Of a DNA stretch of 64,000 nucleotides, positions 16,503 to 24,798 are shown one piece after another (the stretch's first letter is position 1; every line of letters begins with the position of its first letter). Source of the DNA: Pseudobacter ginsenosidimutans (GTDB lineage Bacteria; Bacteroidota; Bacteroidia; Chitinophagales; Chitinophagaceae); the NCBI RefSeq assembly GCF_007970185.1, contig NZ_CP042431.1, positions 7,671,342 through 7,735,341 on the forward strand. Direction: 5' to 3'. The position numbers and the translations under genes were made by a program. Below the pieces are notes generated by a model that had not been told where the DNA came from, did no database searches, and worked only from the letters and a program-made list of their open reading frames with translations.

Positions 16503-17303
16503 TTATGCGTGCTGTTGGAGCCAGTCGAAGATATAGCCTGCCTGCATTCTCCAGCTGGGCAGTCCTACCACGAAGTGATTGATGCCTTCAAATTCTTTGT
16601 AGTCCAGTACAGAACCATTGTCTTTTTTGTACGCCTTGTAGTTCCTGCGGTTCAGGTGAGCAGGAATGATATGGTCCTTGCTGCCGGCAATGATCAGTAA
16701 TGGTGGGTGAGGTTTCTTGAAGTCCACTTTTGCAGCTTTTGATAAACCGCCACGGGCAACAGTCTTGGATTCGGGAATGGTATTTTCTTCCCAGGCTTTT
16801 TTCTGTTCCTCAAGTGTCATTCCGTTCACGAATGCATACTGCCAGTCTTTGAGGCTCATGAGGTAGGTCTTTTTGGTAGAAGTAAAGAGGCCTAAAGATT
16901 TCCATCCGGCTTTCAGGAAAGAGAACTCGTATGGGAAAACACCTAAAGGAGGCACAGGGTGCAGTACTGCTGCGGCAGCTACGATACCACGGTTCACGAG
17001 GATCTGTGTGATCAGACCACCGAGCGAGTGACCGATGGCGATAGGTTTTTCAGGAAGGCTTTTGGCAACGTTGGCGTAGTGATTGATCACTTCATCCAGG
17101 GTGAGAAGGCCAAGGTCTGTATCGTTGGGTTGTCTTTTTCGAAGTTCATCAGGAGTACCGTCTTTGAAAGGCCAGGCAGGTGCTACGGTTTTGAAGCCTC
17201 TGCTTTCAAAATATTCCTGCCATGGTTTCCATCCGAGATGGGTAACAAAGGCTCCGGTTACGAACATGATGTGTTTTGATTTGGTGTTGGTTAACGTTTC
17301 CAT
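16503..17303 (-). CDS. Alpha/beta hydrolase (lipase/lysophospholipase-like)
   Basis: 266 residues without a signal peptide. The nucleophile elbow is GHSLGGLITQ (about residue 93), preceded by the typical PIAI strand; a late Asp (IIAGSKDHIIPA) and His (FEGINHFVVG) complete the triad. The N-terminal HIMFVTGAFVTHLGWKPW replaces the usual HG oxyanion motif with a TGAF loop. Substrate is unknown. It follows the DinB gene by 43 bases on the same strand and ends in a terminator, so the two form an operon, perhaps controlled through the TTGAC-N4-GTCAA dyad at 17941. Confidence 0.85.
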   Translation of the reverse strand: METLTNTKSKHIMFVTGAFVTHLGWKPWQEYFESRGFKTVAPAWPFKDGTPDELRKRQPNDTDLGLLTLDEVINHYANVAKSLPEKPIAIGHSLGGLITQILVNRGIVAAAAVLHPVPPLGVFPYEFSFLKAGWKSLGLFTSTKKTYLMSLKDWQYAFVNGMTLEEQKKAWEENTIPESKTVARGGLSKAAKVDFKKPHPPLLIIAGSKDHIIPAHLNRRNYKAYKKDNGSVLDYKEFEGINHFVVGLPSWRMQAGYIFDWLQQHA

Positions 17304-17346
17304 GATCTGGTTGATTTTATGTGTTTGTATTCAGGTTGATGTTTGT

Positions 17347-17850
17347 TTATTTTTTCAGGTAGATCAGTTGTCCGAGATGATAAGCCAGGTGAGCCGTACG
17401 GTTGATGAGCATCCCGATCTTGTTGCGGTGCGGCTCATGCAGGAAATCTTCTTCACAAACTGCCTGGTGGCGGCTCAGCCAGTCCTGCGGCTGCATCACA
17501 TTGAAATAATCCGTCAGTGTTTCGTTCACTTTTTTCCTGAACTCTCTCAGGTCTGATGTGGGCGGAAACTTCAGTCCTGACTTATCGGAATTATCGATAA
17601 AGATGTGTTGCAGCCAGGGGTAGAGTTTATCTCTCAGACCGAGCAGGGGCAGCAATCCATCGCTTACCGCTGTGAGATGACCCAGCAACCAGTTTCCGGT
17701 ATTCCTCCCCGGAGCGGTCTCACGGGCCAGGTCTTCATCACTTAGTTGCTCCAGCAGCGATTCCAGGCGTTGGTTCTGGAGGTTCCAGTTATGCAACACG
17801 GTAATTACCAGGAGGGCCGCTTCATCTGTATTGTTGGGTGTCTGTTTCAT
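17347..17850 (-). CDS. DinB/YfiT-like superfamily protein
   Basis: 167 residues from ATG 17850. The open frame extends upstream but that portion is cysteine-rich and unconserved, and it covers the putative operator. The four-helix DinB fold is suggested by the first helix (LVITVLHNWNLQNQRLESLL), the GNWLLGHLTAVSDGLLPLLG segment with a candidate metal His, and the C-terminal LINRTAHLAYHLGQLIYL, which supplies two further His residues. Relatives are metal-binding proteins, often thiol transferases (bacillithiol or mycothiol dependent). It is the first gene of an operon with the alpha/beta hydrolase. Confidence 0.82.
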   Translation of the reverse strand: MKQTPNNTDEAALLVITVLHNWNLQNQRLESLLEQLSDEDLARETAPGRNTGNWLLGHLTAVSDGLLPLLGLRDKLYPWLQHIFIDNSDKSGLKFPPTSDLREFRKKVNETLTDYFNVMQPQDWLSRHQAVCEEDFLHEPHRNKIGMLINRTAHLAYHLGQLIYLKK

Positions 17851-17940
17851 CTTTTTTCGTTTTATCGTTATCACCGATTGACTACACAAAGATGCGATTA
17901 CAGGGGGCCCTTCTCCAATGATAAACCACAAGAAAGCGGC

Positions 17941-17954
17941 TTGACAAAGGTCAA
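17941..17954. promoter_or_regulatory. FNR/CRP-type dyad, candidate operator
   Basis: TTGACAAAGGTCAA is a perfect 5-base inverted repeat with a 4-base spacer, the same geometry as the FNR/CRP-type box TTGAY-N4-RTCAA. It lies 91 bases upstream of the DinB ATG, and the neighbouring upstream gene is a Crp/Fnr-family regulator. Binding is an inference. Confidence 0.45.
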
Positions 17955-18106
17955 CCTTCCCGCTTGACATTCTAGGGAACAAGGGTACACTGCATGCCGG
18001 CAGGCAAACATCAGACAATGCGAAAACACACATCCACACTGGATCTACAAGCAATTAAAGGTATCAGTTGTAGTCCGGGATAGAACCCGTTCTGCAAGAG
18101 GGAGGA

Positions 18107-18691
18107 TTACTTCGACAAGGCATTTTTACGGATCCGGCTAAGCGTTTCGGGAGAAATGCCCAGGTAAGATGCTATCATATTTTGAGGAAATCGTTGGAAG
18201 AATATGGGATGGGATTTGAGCAGTTCTAGGTAACGCTCTTCGGCAGTGAGACTGATGGCGCCATGAATCCTTTTCTGGTTGGCTATCTGGCCGCGTTTGT
18301 CCAGTTCCTGGGTCATTTTCCGGAAGGCCGCTGAGCTCTCGTACAGCGTAACCGCATGATCGCGCCGGAGCTGCAGCAGCTCTACATCTTCCCAGGCTTC
18401 GATATTGTACATGGAGGGAGTTTCAAGCTCAAAGCTCTCCCTGTCCATCATCCACCAGCCTTCGATCCCGAAGCGGAGGATATGTTCATTGCCCTTCTGG
18501 TCTACCGTATATTGGCGCATCGCGCCTTTGAGAATAAAGGAAAGATATTTGCACACATCGCCTTCCTGAAGCAGGTATTGCTTTTTCCTGTATTTTTTGA
18601 AGGCAAATACAGCCTCGATGGGCTCAAATTCTTCGTCTGTCAGCGGACAATTGAGATGTTTGTTGATATAATCACGAAGGACCTGGTGCAT
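18107..18691 (-). CDS. Crp/Fnr family transcriptional regulator
   Basis: 194 residues. The cyclic-nucleotide-binding-like domain covers about 20-120 (KKQYLLQEGDVCKYLSFILK, then GAMRQYT). The C-terminal HTH is around MIASYLGISPETLSRIRKNA. The Arg-Glu nucleotide-binding signature of true CRP is not clear, and there is no FNR-type N-terminal cysteine cluster, so the ligand may be absent or different. Short Crp/Fnr proteins of this kind are common in Bacteroidota. The 256-bp gap downstream carries an FNR-like dyad in front of the DinB operon, a plausible target. Confidence 0.88.
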   Translation of the reverse strand: MHQVLRDYINKHLNCPLTDEEFEPIEAVFAFKKYRKKQYLLQEGDVCKYLSFILKGAMRQYTVDQKGNEHILRFGIEGWWMMDRESFELETPSMYNIEAWEDVELLQLRRDHAVTLYESSAAFRKMTQELDKRGQIANQKRIHGAISLTAEERYLELLKSHPIFFQRFPQNMIASYLGISPETLSRIRKNALSK

Positions 18692-18787
18692 AAAGGTTCG
18701 ATAAAGACAATCTTGTAAAAATGGAAAACCAATTTACGGAAATTATTCCATCGAACCAGTAGCTGAAATGAAAAGGTAACAGTATGG

Positions 18788-20149
18788 CTAACCGAAAATG
18801 CCCTCGGGCGATACTTTTTTAGCTTTAATAATATCCACTATCCCCTCATTGGCAATGATCATCATGCCATGGCGGTCGGCAGAGATCCCTTCCTGCAGTT
18901 GATAAGTGTAACGGGGTACCTGTTTTTCCATGATAGTGGGAAAGAAAAGGAACTGCATATTGGAGCTCCGGTGGCGCAGGGTTTCACCGGCTTCCACAAT
19001 ATGGGTGCTCACAATGAAGGTACAGTTCCGGTTTTCGCCAAATGCTTCCGTAACGGCCACGGTGGCGTCATAGGCATCTTTCACATTGGTCCCTTTGAAC
19101 AGCTCATCGAAAATGATCACCAGGTTCCTGCCCCTGCTCACTTCTTCAGCCACTCTTTTCACACGCAGCACTTCTGCATAGAAATGACTGTAGCCCTCAT
19201 TCAGATTATCGGGCACATTGATGGAAGTGTAAATGCCATCCTGAATAGAGAACTCCATTGCTTCTGCCGCCACGGGAAAGCCCATATGGGCCAGGTAGAG
19301 AGCCACTCCAAAGGATTTCATGAAGGTAGACTTACCCGCCATATTGGCCCCAGTAAGGAACACCAGGTTGCGTATAACGTTCATGCCCACACTATTAGGC
19401 ACTGCGCCGGGTACCTGGGGATGAAACAGATTTTCCATGGCTATCCTGTTCTCACCTTCTTTGAAAGGAAGGGCCAGCGCATATCCGAATTTCCTTTCTT
19501 CCGCTACGCTGGTTACGGAAATAAAGGCATCCGCCTCATAGAGTATGCTCAATAGTTTTTCAAGGTCCTGGCGGCTGGAATGGCGCAATTGGTGATCCAT
19601 TTTCACCTGTTGACCAAATCCTTTAATAGCATTATCTACCCCGGCCAGCGCCTGATTTATGCCTGGTGTATTGCAGATGCGTTTGATCTCATCGATCGTT
19701 TTCTGGTAGAAAGATGCATCGCCGCATACGGCTACCTGTTGCATGAACCGGTCAGTTTCCCGGATCAGCTTTACTGTGCTCAGTATCCCCCGGGTGATCA
19801 GCTCATGTTCCTTGTCCGATGCAATAATCCGCATGGCCTTGCTTCGCAACATATTCATAGCGGCCCCGGCCAAACTGATAGCACCAGCCATACTGAGGTA
19901 TTGCTCCACCTCTTCACATAGTTCCTTCTGCACTGGAAAGGTGAACCGCCCCTGCTGAAAGAATTTCAATATTGCTGTACGCTGGTTGATAGCATCCGCA
20001 TCGGTAAGAGGATGCTGAAAAAGATTTTCCAGCACCTGCGCACCACCTCTGGTTTGAGTGCGGTCGAAAAGATTATAAATGGAATTACCCTTGTACTTTC
20101 CCAATACGTTGAGATCATCCAGTGTTTGCTTGTCTACAGTAAAACTCAT
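18788..20149 (-). CDS. Short MutS-like ATPase (second of a tandem pair)
   Basis: 453 residues, about half the length of mismatch-repair MutS. It lacks the N-terminal mismatch-recognition and connector domains. What remains is the helical core (about 1-230) and the MutS domain V ATPase: Walker A TGANMAGKSTFMKS (about 270), Walker B VIIFDELFKGTN, and STHIVEAGE as the conserved His switch. The C-terminus ends ADRHGMMIIANEGIVDI. Its ATG overlaps the stop of the preceding paralogue (ATGA), so translation is coupled and the two probably form a heterodimer. The cluster also holds an ABC transporter. Function is unknown; related non-MMR MutS families exist in bacteria. Confidence 0.85.
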   Translation of the reverse strand: MSFTVDKQTLDDLNVLGKYKGNSIYNLFDRTQTRGGAQVLENLFQHPLTDADAINQRTAILKFFQQGRFTFPVQKELCEEVEQYLSMAGAISLAGAAMNMLRSKAMRIIASDKEHELITRGILSTVKLIRETDRFMQQVAVCGDASFYQKTIDEIKRICNTPGINQALAGVDNAIKGFGQQVKMDHQLRHSSRQDLEKLLSILYEADAFISVTSVAEERKFGYALALPFKEGENRIAMENLFHPQVPGAVPNSVGMNVIRNLVFLTGANMAGKSTFMKSFGVALYLAHMGFPVAAEAMEFSIQDGIYTSINVPDNLNEGYSHFYAEVLRVKRVAEEVSRGRNLVIIFDELFKGTNVKDAYDATVAVTEAFGENRNCTFIVSTHIVEAGETLRHRSSNMQFLFFPTIMEKQVPRYTYQLQEGISADRHGMMIIANEGIVDIIKAKKVSPEGIFG

Positions 20150-21495
20150 ATCACACCGGTTTTAGCATTTTGCTTCCTGCTTTTAAGGATGCCGATAATA
20201 TTTTCGTTGCCAATGATCATCATGCCATGACGGTCATTGGTGATGCCCTGGGTGAGCCTGTAAGTGTATTCCGGCATTTGTTCCTTCATAATGGTTGGGA
20301 AATACACAAAATTGATATTGTCGCATTTTTCCTTCAGCACCTCTCCTGCCTCGATAATATGGGTGGAGAGAATGAAAGTGCAATCCCTTTTCTCTGCAAA
20401 GGCATCCGCCACTGTTACTGTTGCATCGAAAGCGTCTTTCACATTGGTGCCACGGAACAACTCATCAAAAATGATCACCAGCCTTTCTGTTTTGCCTGCC
20501 TGTTCAGCCACTTTCTTCAAACGCAACACTTCAGCATAGAAATGGCTGTAACCCATATTCAGGTTATCTGAGAGGTTAATGGTGGTGAACAATCCCTGCT
20601 GCACGGAAAACTTCATCTGCCTAGCCGGCACAGGAAATCCCATATGCGCCAGAAAGATAGTGATACCAAGAGTTTTCATGAAAGTGCTCTTGCCGGCCAT
20701 ATTGGCTCCCGTGAGAAAGATCAGGTTCCTGCTGCGATCGATCCTGAGCTGGTTACTAACGGGATTGGACAAACCGGGATGATACATGCCTTCGATCTCA
20801 ATCATATTCTCTCTTCCATCCAGTGTTTCAGCAAAGGCAAATCCCCTGAGCTTCGACACGTTGGCAACCGACATGTACACATCCATACTGTACACATGAT
20901 ACAGCAACTTCTTTATTTTTTCCCGGGATACGAAACGCAGCAACCTGTCGTATTCCGCCACTTTCGCGTAGTTCAGTTTTTTACTTTTCTTTTCTTCCCT
21001 CATGAATTGCAATAGCGGTTCCTTCAGCAATTGTTGCATGGCGGTCACTTCCGGTTGCCAGGCCTCAGCAATGGGACCGGTGATGCCATTCAGAAAATCC
21101 TGCAGGCGGTTGCACATATCCATCACTGCCAGCACAGCTTTATGCAGCGCTTCAAATTCCGTATCGGCGCCAACGATATTCTTCAGTTTGCGCTGCAGGT
21201 TATCTTCCTCCATCGTCAGTTTGGACCTTTCATCGGTATTCTCCAGGTAATGTTCGATGATATCGAAACTTTCATTGCTGAATGGGAAAGACCTGTCCAG
21301 CTCCCGGAAGAAACGGATGATGGATGTTCGCTGCCTGATGCGAAAAGCATCGGCCAGCGGATAGTTGAACATATCTTCCAGCAACAAAGCGCCTCCGCGG
21401 GTATGGGTATTGTTGAAGATATTGTAGATAGAGCTGCGCTGCTTGCCGAAAATATTCAGATCGTCCAGCGTTTGTTTGTCTATGATAAAGCTCAT
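20146..21495 (-). CDS. Short MutS-like ATPase (first of a tandem pair)
   Basis: 449 residues, paralogous along its whole length to the next gene: both begin MSF-DKQTLDDLN and share QTRGG/HTRGG near residue 32. It contains a helical core and a MutS domain V ATPase with Walker A TGANMAGKSTFMKT, Walker B VIIFDELFRGTN and a STHIIEAGE switch motif. There is no mismatch-binding Phe-X-Glu domain. It starts 15 bases after the stop of the ABC permease/GldG-like gene and ends in a 4-base overlap with its paralogue, so all four genes of 18788-24763 probably form one operon. Role unknown. Confidence 0.85.
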   Translation of the reverse strand: MSFIIDKQTLDDLNIFGKQRSSIYNIFNNTHTRGGALLLEDMFNYPLADAFRIRQRTSIIRFFRELDRSFPFSNESFDIIEHYLENTDERSKLTMEEDNLQRKLKNIVGADTEFEALHKAVLAVMDMCNRLQDFLNGITGPIAEAWQPEVTAMQQLLKEPLLQFMREEKKSKKLNYAKVAEYDRLLRFVSREKIKKLLYHVYSMDVYMSVANVSKLRGFAFAETLDGRENMIEIEGMYHPGLSNPVSNQLRIDRSRNLIFLTGANMAGKSTFMKTLGITIFLAHMGFPVPARQMKFSVQQGLFTTINLSDNLNMGYSHFYAEVLRLKKVAEQAGKTERLVIIFDELFRGTNVKDAFDATVTVADAFAEKRDCTFILSTHIIEAGEVLKEKCDNINFVYFPTIMKEQMPEYTYRLTQGITNDRHGMMIIGNENIIGILKSRKQNAKTGVI

Positions 21496-21510
21496 GTGTT
21501 CCGTTTTCGT

Positions 21511-23811
21511 TTATCTGCTTCTTCTGCGTATCCATCCCACCAGCGCTGTGATCACCATCAGGCCGGGTAATACCCAAACGAGAGCTATTTTGGTGGTAGC
21601 CATACTGTCTTTGGTGAGACTTACAGCATCATCCGTTGATTCAGGCCTTCTAACGTCGATGGGCATCTGATTATCCGACATCCAGAAGAATGCGCCGGTG
21701 ATCAGTGAGAAATTGGCGGCAGGGATATTCTGCCTGCTGATGCTGATCTCTCCATTGCTGATACAGTCTGCATCGCCCAGGATAATGATCTTCTGAACCT
21801 TGTTGCCTGCTTTCCTGCTCAGTGCAATGGCAGTGGGATATGCCTTCTGTACCTCTCCCACAGCAGGATTCAACTTCACGGTATCATCTATGAAATTGGT
21901 ACTTTCCACTTCATTCCAGGCCGAAGAATCGGACATCAGCAGCGGGGCCACGTCGAAACCCTTGTCTGTAGTATACTCCAGACCAACGGCCCCGGGCATG
22001 GTGACCACCAACTTCCTTCTGTGCATTTGCCCGAGTACATAGATCAGGTCCTTTGAATCGGCAGTGGGCTTAGACATGATGAAGTCCGGCAACTGGGTTT
22101 TGCTCTGCACCACCAATTGCCCTGGAACAAACTTTACTCCAAAAGGAGCCACCAGTTCGGCCATGGCTTCCTGCCTCCTGGTTTCACCTGCAATCAGCAG
22201 GTTACCGCCTCTTGCGATATACTGGTCCAGGAATTGTTTTTCTGTTGGGTTGAGGCCCACTCTCATATCTGCGATCACCAGGATATTGATATCGGCCGGC
22301 ACTTCCTTGTTGAGCACCACATCCGCCACATCAAATCCCTGGTTGAGGAGAGAGTAACGGAAAGGCTTATCCTGTGCAAAGCGATTATAGTTCCGGTCGC
22401 CCTCATTGTTATTGTCCCTTTCGCCATGTCCCCGGAGGAAACCTGCTTTCGGCAGCTTCTCCATAGTCAGGCGTTTAAGCGCGGCCGTTATCTCGGATTC
22501 TCCCGGGAATACCATCTGGTCATCGAAGATGCGGAGGAATGTTTGTTCTCCGCTGCCACGTTTGATGGATCGTACAAAAGTTCTTCCTTCGCCGGACAGA
22601 TCGATCTGCCTGCGGACCTCTTCCGGCCCGATCACCGATTTTTCTTTCATCTCATAATGCTCCAGTATCTTCTTCATCCTTTCCTTATTGGTCATCTTCG
22701 GATATCTCTTTTCCAGGCCGGGATTATTCACGGAATCATAGTAGTAAACATATTCCAGTTTGGTTTCGGGCTTGAAGCGCACGTACTGCCTGAAACGGTA
22801 CATATCAGCCAGTACCGCTTTGGGGTAAGCGATATAAAGATTCTGATCGTCCAGGATATTCACATAGGTAGTGATGGTAAGTGGCCCTTTCAGCTTTTTG
22901 ATCACTTCCTGGCTATTGGGTGTAAGCGTATTGAATTTGGTGGATGTGGCATCGTGAAAGAACATCAGCATTGGGCGTGAGCTGGCATAGCCCAGCATCA
23001 ATGCTGAACAGATCACGAGAACATACTTTCCCGCAGAGGCCGTCCAGCGGCTCTTCTGGCGAACTGCATTAAGACGGATGATACTCAGGCCAAGGAAAAG
23101 CGCCATCACAATGAGGAAATAAAAAAAGTCCTCGCTCGTGAACATTCCAATGAGGAACCAACCAGCCCGGCCTCCGATCGTAAGCCAGTAGGTGATCTCC
23201 CGTACAAATTCCACATCCTGCCAGAGACCGCCTATATAGTTAAGCACGGCCAGTACGGCAAGGGTGCCAATGGCAGCCACTACCTGGTATGATGTAAGGC
23301 TGCTCATGAACAGGCCGATAGCAGCATAGGCCAGCACCACCATATACAATCCGAGTACACCCACCAGGATGGCCTTGATCTCGAAATCCTTCACCACTGC
23401 CCAACTGTACAATACATACACCATCACAATGCTGATCAGCAGCAGACCATATACCATCATGGACAGAAATTTGCCGAGCACGATCTGTGCATTATTGATG
23501 GGAGATGAATACAACAATTTTACAGAGCCGCTTTGAAACTCACGGCTCATCAAACCCATGGTGAGCAGCGGGATATAGAGATAAAGATAATTGAGCACAC
23601 TGAACAGCAATCCTGAGATCTGGTTCGCAAACAGGTCCATGGATACGCCGCTGGATTTATATCCCTGCGCCAGGTATTTCTGCCAGCTTTCCAGGCTGGA
23701 AGAATAGCCCATGCTGCACTGAAAAGTAAATATGATGAGGATCAGCCAGGCCACTGGTGAGAAAAACAGGGTCTGCAATTCGGCACGCGCAATATTGAAA
23801 ACAGTTTTCAT
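21511..23811 (-). CDS. Fused ABC permease and GldG-like auxiliary protein (GldF-GldG type)
   Basis: 766 residues. Residues 1-245 are an ABC-2 type permease like GldF: it opens ARAELQTLFFSPVAWLILI and has six hydrophobic segments, with LMSREFQSGSVKLLYSSPI in the first cytoplasmic loop. A seventh helix lies near 262-282. Then comes a long soluble region (about 285-730) like GldG_N/ABC_transp_aux: SQEVIKKLKGPLTITTYVN, LRGHGERDNN, and ILVIADMRVGLNPTEKQFLD. A final helix is near 740-758. In gliding flavobacteria GldF and GldG are separate proteins partnered by the ATPase GldA; the ATPase gene lies directly upstream here. A role in gliding is not proven. Confidence 0.85.
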   Translation of the reverse strand: MKTVFNIARAELQTLFFSPVAWLILIIFTFQCSMGYSSSLESWQKYLAQGYKSSGVSMDLFANQISGLLFSVLNYLYLYIPLLTMGLMSREFQSGSVKLLYSSPINNAQIVLGKFLSMMVYGLLLISIVMVYVLYSWAVVKDFEIKAILVGVLGLYMVVLAYAAIGLFMSSLTSYQVVAAIGTLAVLAVLNYIGGLWQDVEFVREITYWLTIGGRAGWFLIGMFTSEDFFYFLIVMALFLGLSIIRLNAVRQKSRWTASAGKYVLVICSALMLGYASSRPMLMFFHDATSTKFNTLTPNSQEVIKKLKGPLTITTYVNILDDQNLYIAYPKAVLADMYRFRQYVRFKPETKLEYVYYYDSVNNPGLEKRYPKMTNKERMKKILEHYEMKEKSVIGPEEVRRQIDLSGEGRTFVRSIKRGSGEQTFLRIFDDQMVFPGESEITAALKRLTMEKLPKAGFLRGHGERDNNNEGDRNYNRFAQDKPFRYSLLNQGFDVADVVLNKEVPADINILVIADMRVGLNPTEKQFLDQYIARGGNLLIAGETRRQEAMAELVAPFGVKFVPGQLVVQSKTQLPDFIMSKPTADSKDLIYVLGQMHRRKLVVTMPGAVGLEYTTDKGFDVAPLLMSDSSAWNEVESTNFIDDTVKLNPAVGEVQKAYPTAIALSRKAGNKVQKIIILGDADCISNGEISISRQNIPAANFSLITGAFFWMSDNQMPIDVRRPESTDDAVSLTKDSMATTKIALVWVLPGLMVITALVGWIRRRSR

Positions 23812-23842
23812 TTTTTCTTTTTTCTACTTTCCGGTTTAGAAT

Positions 23843-24763
23843 CTATTTCTTGCTCAGCTCAGCGAAAATGGCATCCAGTGAGCTTTTCTCGGCAAATATT
23901 TCAGTAAGCCTCCAGCCCTTTGCCACACTGGTTTCCACTATCCTTTCCTTTACATCCTGCCCATCGGAAAACTTCAGCCTGTACTTTGGTCCGCCCAATG
24001 ATTCCACGCCGGCCACTCCGGGGATATTGCCAAGCTCTTCCACAGAAGGCATGGCAGTCAGAGAAACAATGAGGGTATTGGGAACGATGTAATTGTCGAA
24101 GTCCTCAACCGTTCCTGCAAACACCATCCTCCCCTGTTCAATCATCCGGATATAATCGCAGGTAGCCTGCACTTCGGAAAGGATATGCGTGCTCAGGATA
24201 ACGGTCCTGTCTTCAGCAATCTCCTTTACCAGTTTCCTGATCTCGATAATCTGATTGGGATCGAGTCCATTGGTAGGTTCATCCAGCACCACAAAATCAG
24301 GATTATGGATGATGGCCTGTGCAATGCCCACACGCTGCTGGTAGCCCCCGGAAAGATTACCGATCAGTCTTCTCCTGAAATGCGCGATGGCGCAGCGATC
24401 CAGCACGGAATCCACCGCTTTGTTCAGCTCACGCGCGGGAATGAATCGTAGCCTGCCGCTGTATCGGAGGAACTCTTCCACAGTCAGGTCCGCATTCAGT
24501 GGCGGCTTCTGCGGCAGGAATCCGATATGACGTTTGGCCGCCACCGGATTATTGCGCATACTGATGCCCTTTATGAAAACATCGCCTTCGGTTTGTTTCA
24601 GCACGCCGCACATGATATTCATGGTAGTGGATTTACCGGCCCCATTGGAGCCCAGCAATCCATAAATACCATTCTTCGGGATCTCGAAATCTATGTCGCG
24701 GATCGCCCACTGAACCGTGTAGCGGTGCGACAATTTCTCAATTTTCACAATGGGACCATTCAT
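23843..24763 (-). CDS. ABC transporter ATP-binding protein, GldA-like
   Basis: 306 residues. Walker A GSNGAGKST at 38-46, Q loop in GFLPQKPP, signature NLSGGYQQRVGIAQA, Walker B VVLDEPTNGLDP, and switch His in ILSTHILSEV. The C-terminal 80 residues (MPSVEELGNIPGVAGVESLG onwards) form the regulatory tail common in DrrA/GldA-type exporters. It powers the permease encoded 31 bases downstream. It begins 35 bases after the end of the lipoprotein gene at 24799, so it may be partly co-transcribed with the SusCD locus upstream. A truncated relative of this gene sits at 52370. Confidence 0.93.
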   Translation of the reverse strand: MNGPIVKIEKLSHRYTVQWAIRDIDFEIPKNGIYGLLGSNGAGKSTTMNIMCGVLKQTEGDVFIKGISMRNNPVAAKRHIGFLPQKPPLNADLTVEEFLRYSGRLRFIPARELNKAVDSVLDRCAIAHFRRRLIGNLSGGYQQRVGIAQAIIHNPDFVVLDEPTNGLDPNQIIEIRKLVKEIAEDRTVILSTHILSEVQATCDYIRMIEQGRMVFAGTVEDFDNYIVPNTLIVSLTAMPSVEELGNIPGVAGVESLGGPKYRLKFSDGQDVKERIVETSVAKGWRLTEIFAEKSSLDAIFAELSKK

Positions 24764-24798
24764 AATATCCTTTCTTCCTTTTTGTTGTTTTAGAATAA

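Noticed and set aside
18050-18100. tRNA-like fragment with a GGGTTC-type sequence on the minus strand
   Set aside because: The candidate T-arm does not pair correctly and no acceptor stem or anticodon arm can be drawn.
22117-22980. A 287-codon plus-strand open frame
   Set aside because: Antisense to the permease/GldG-like gene; the translation has no motif.
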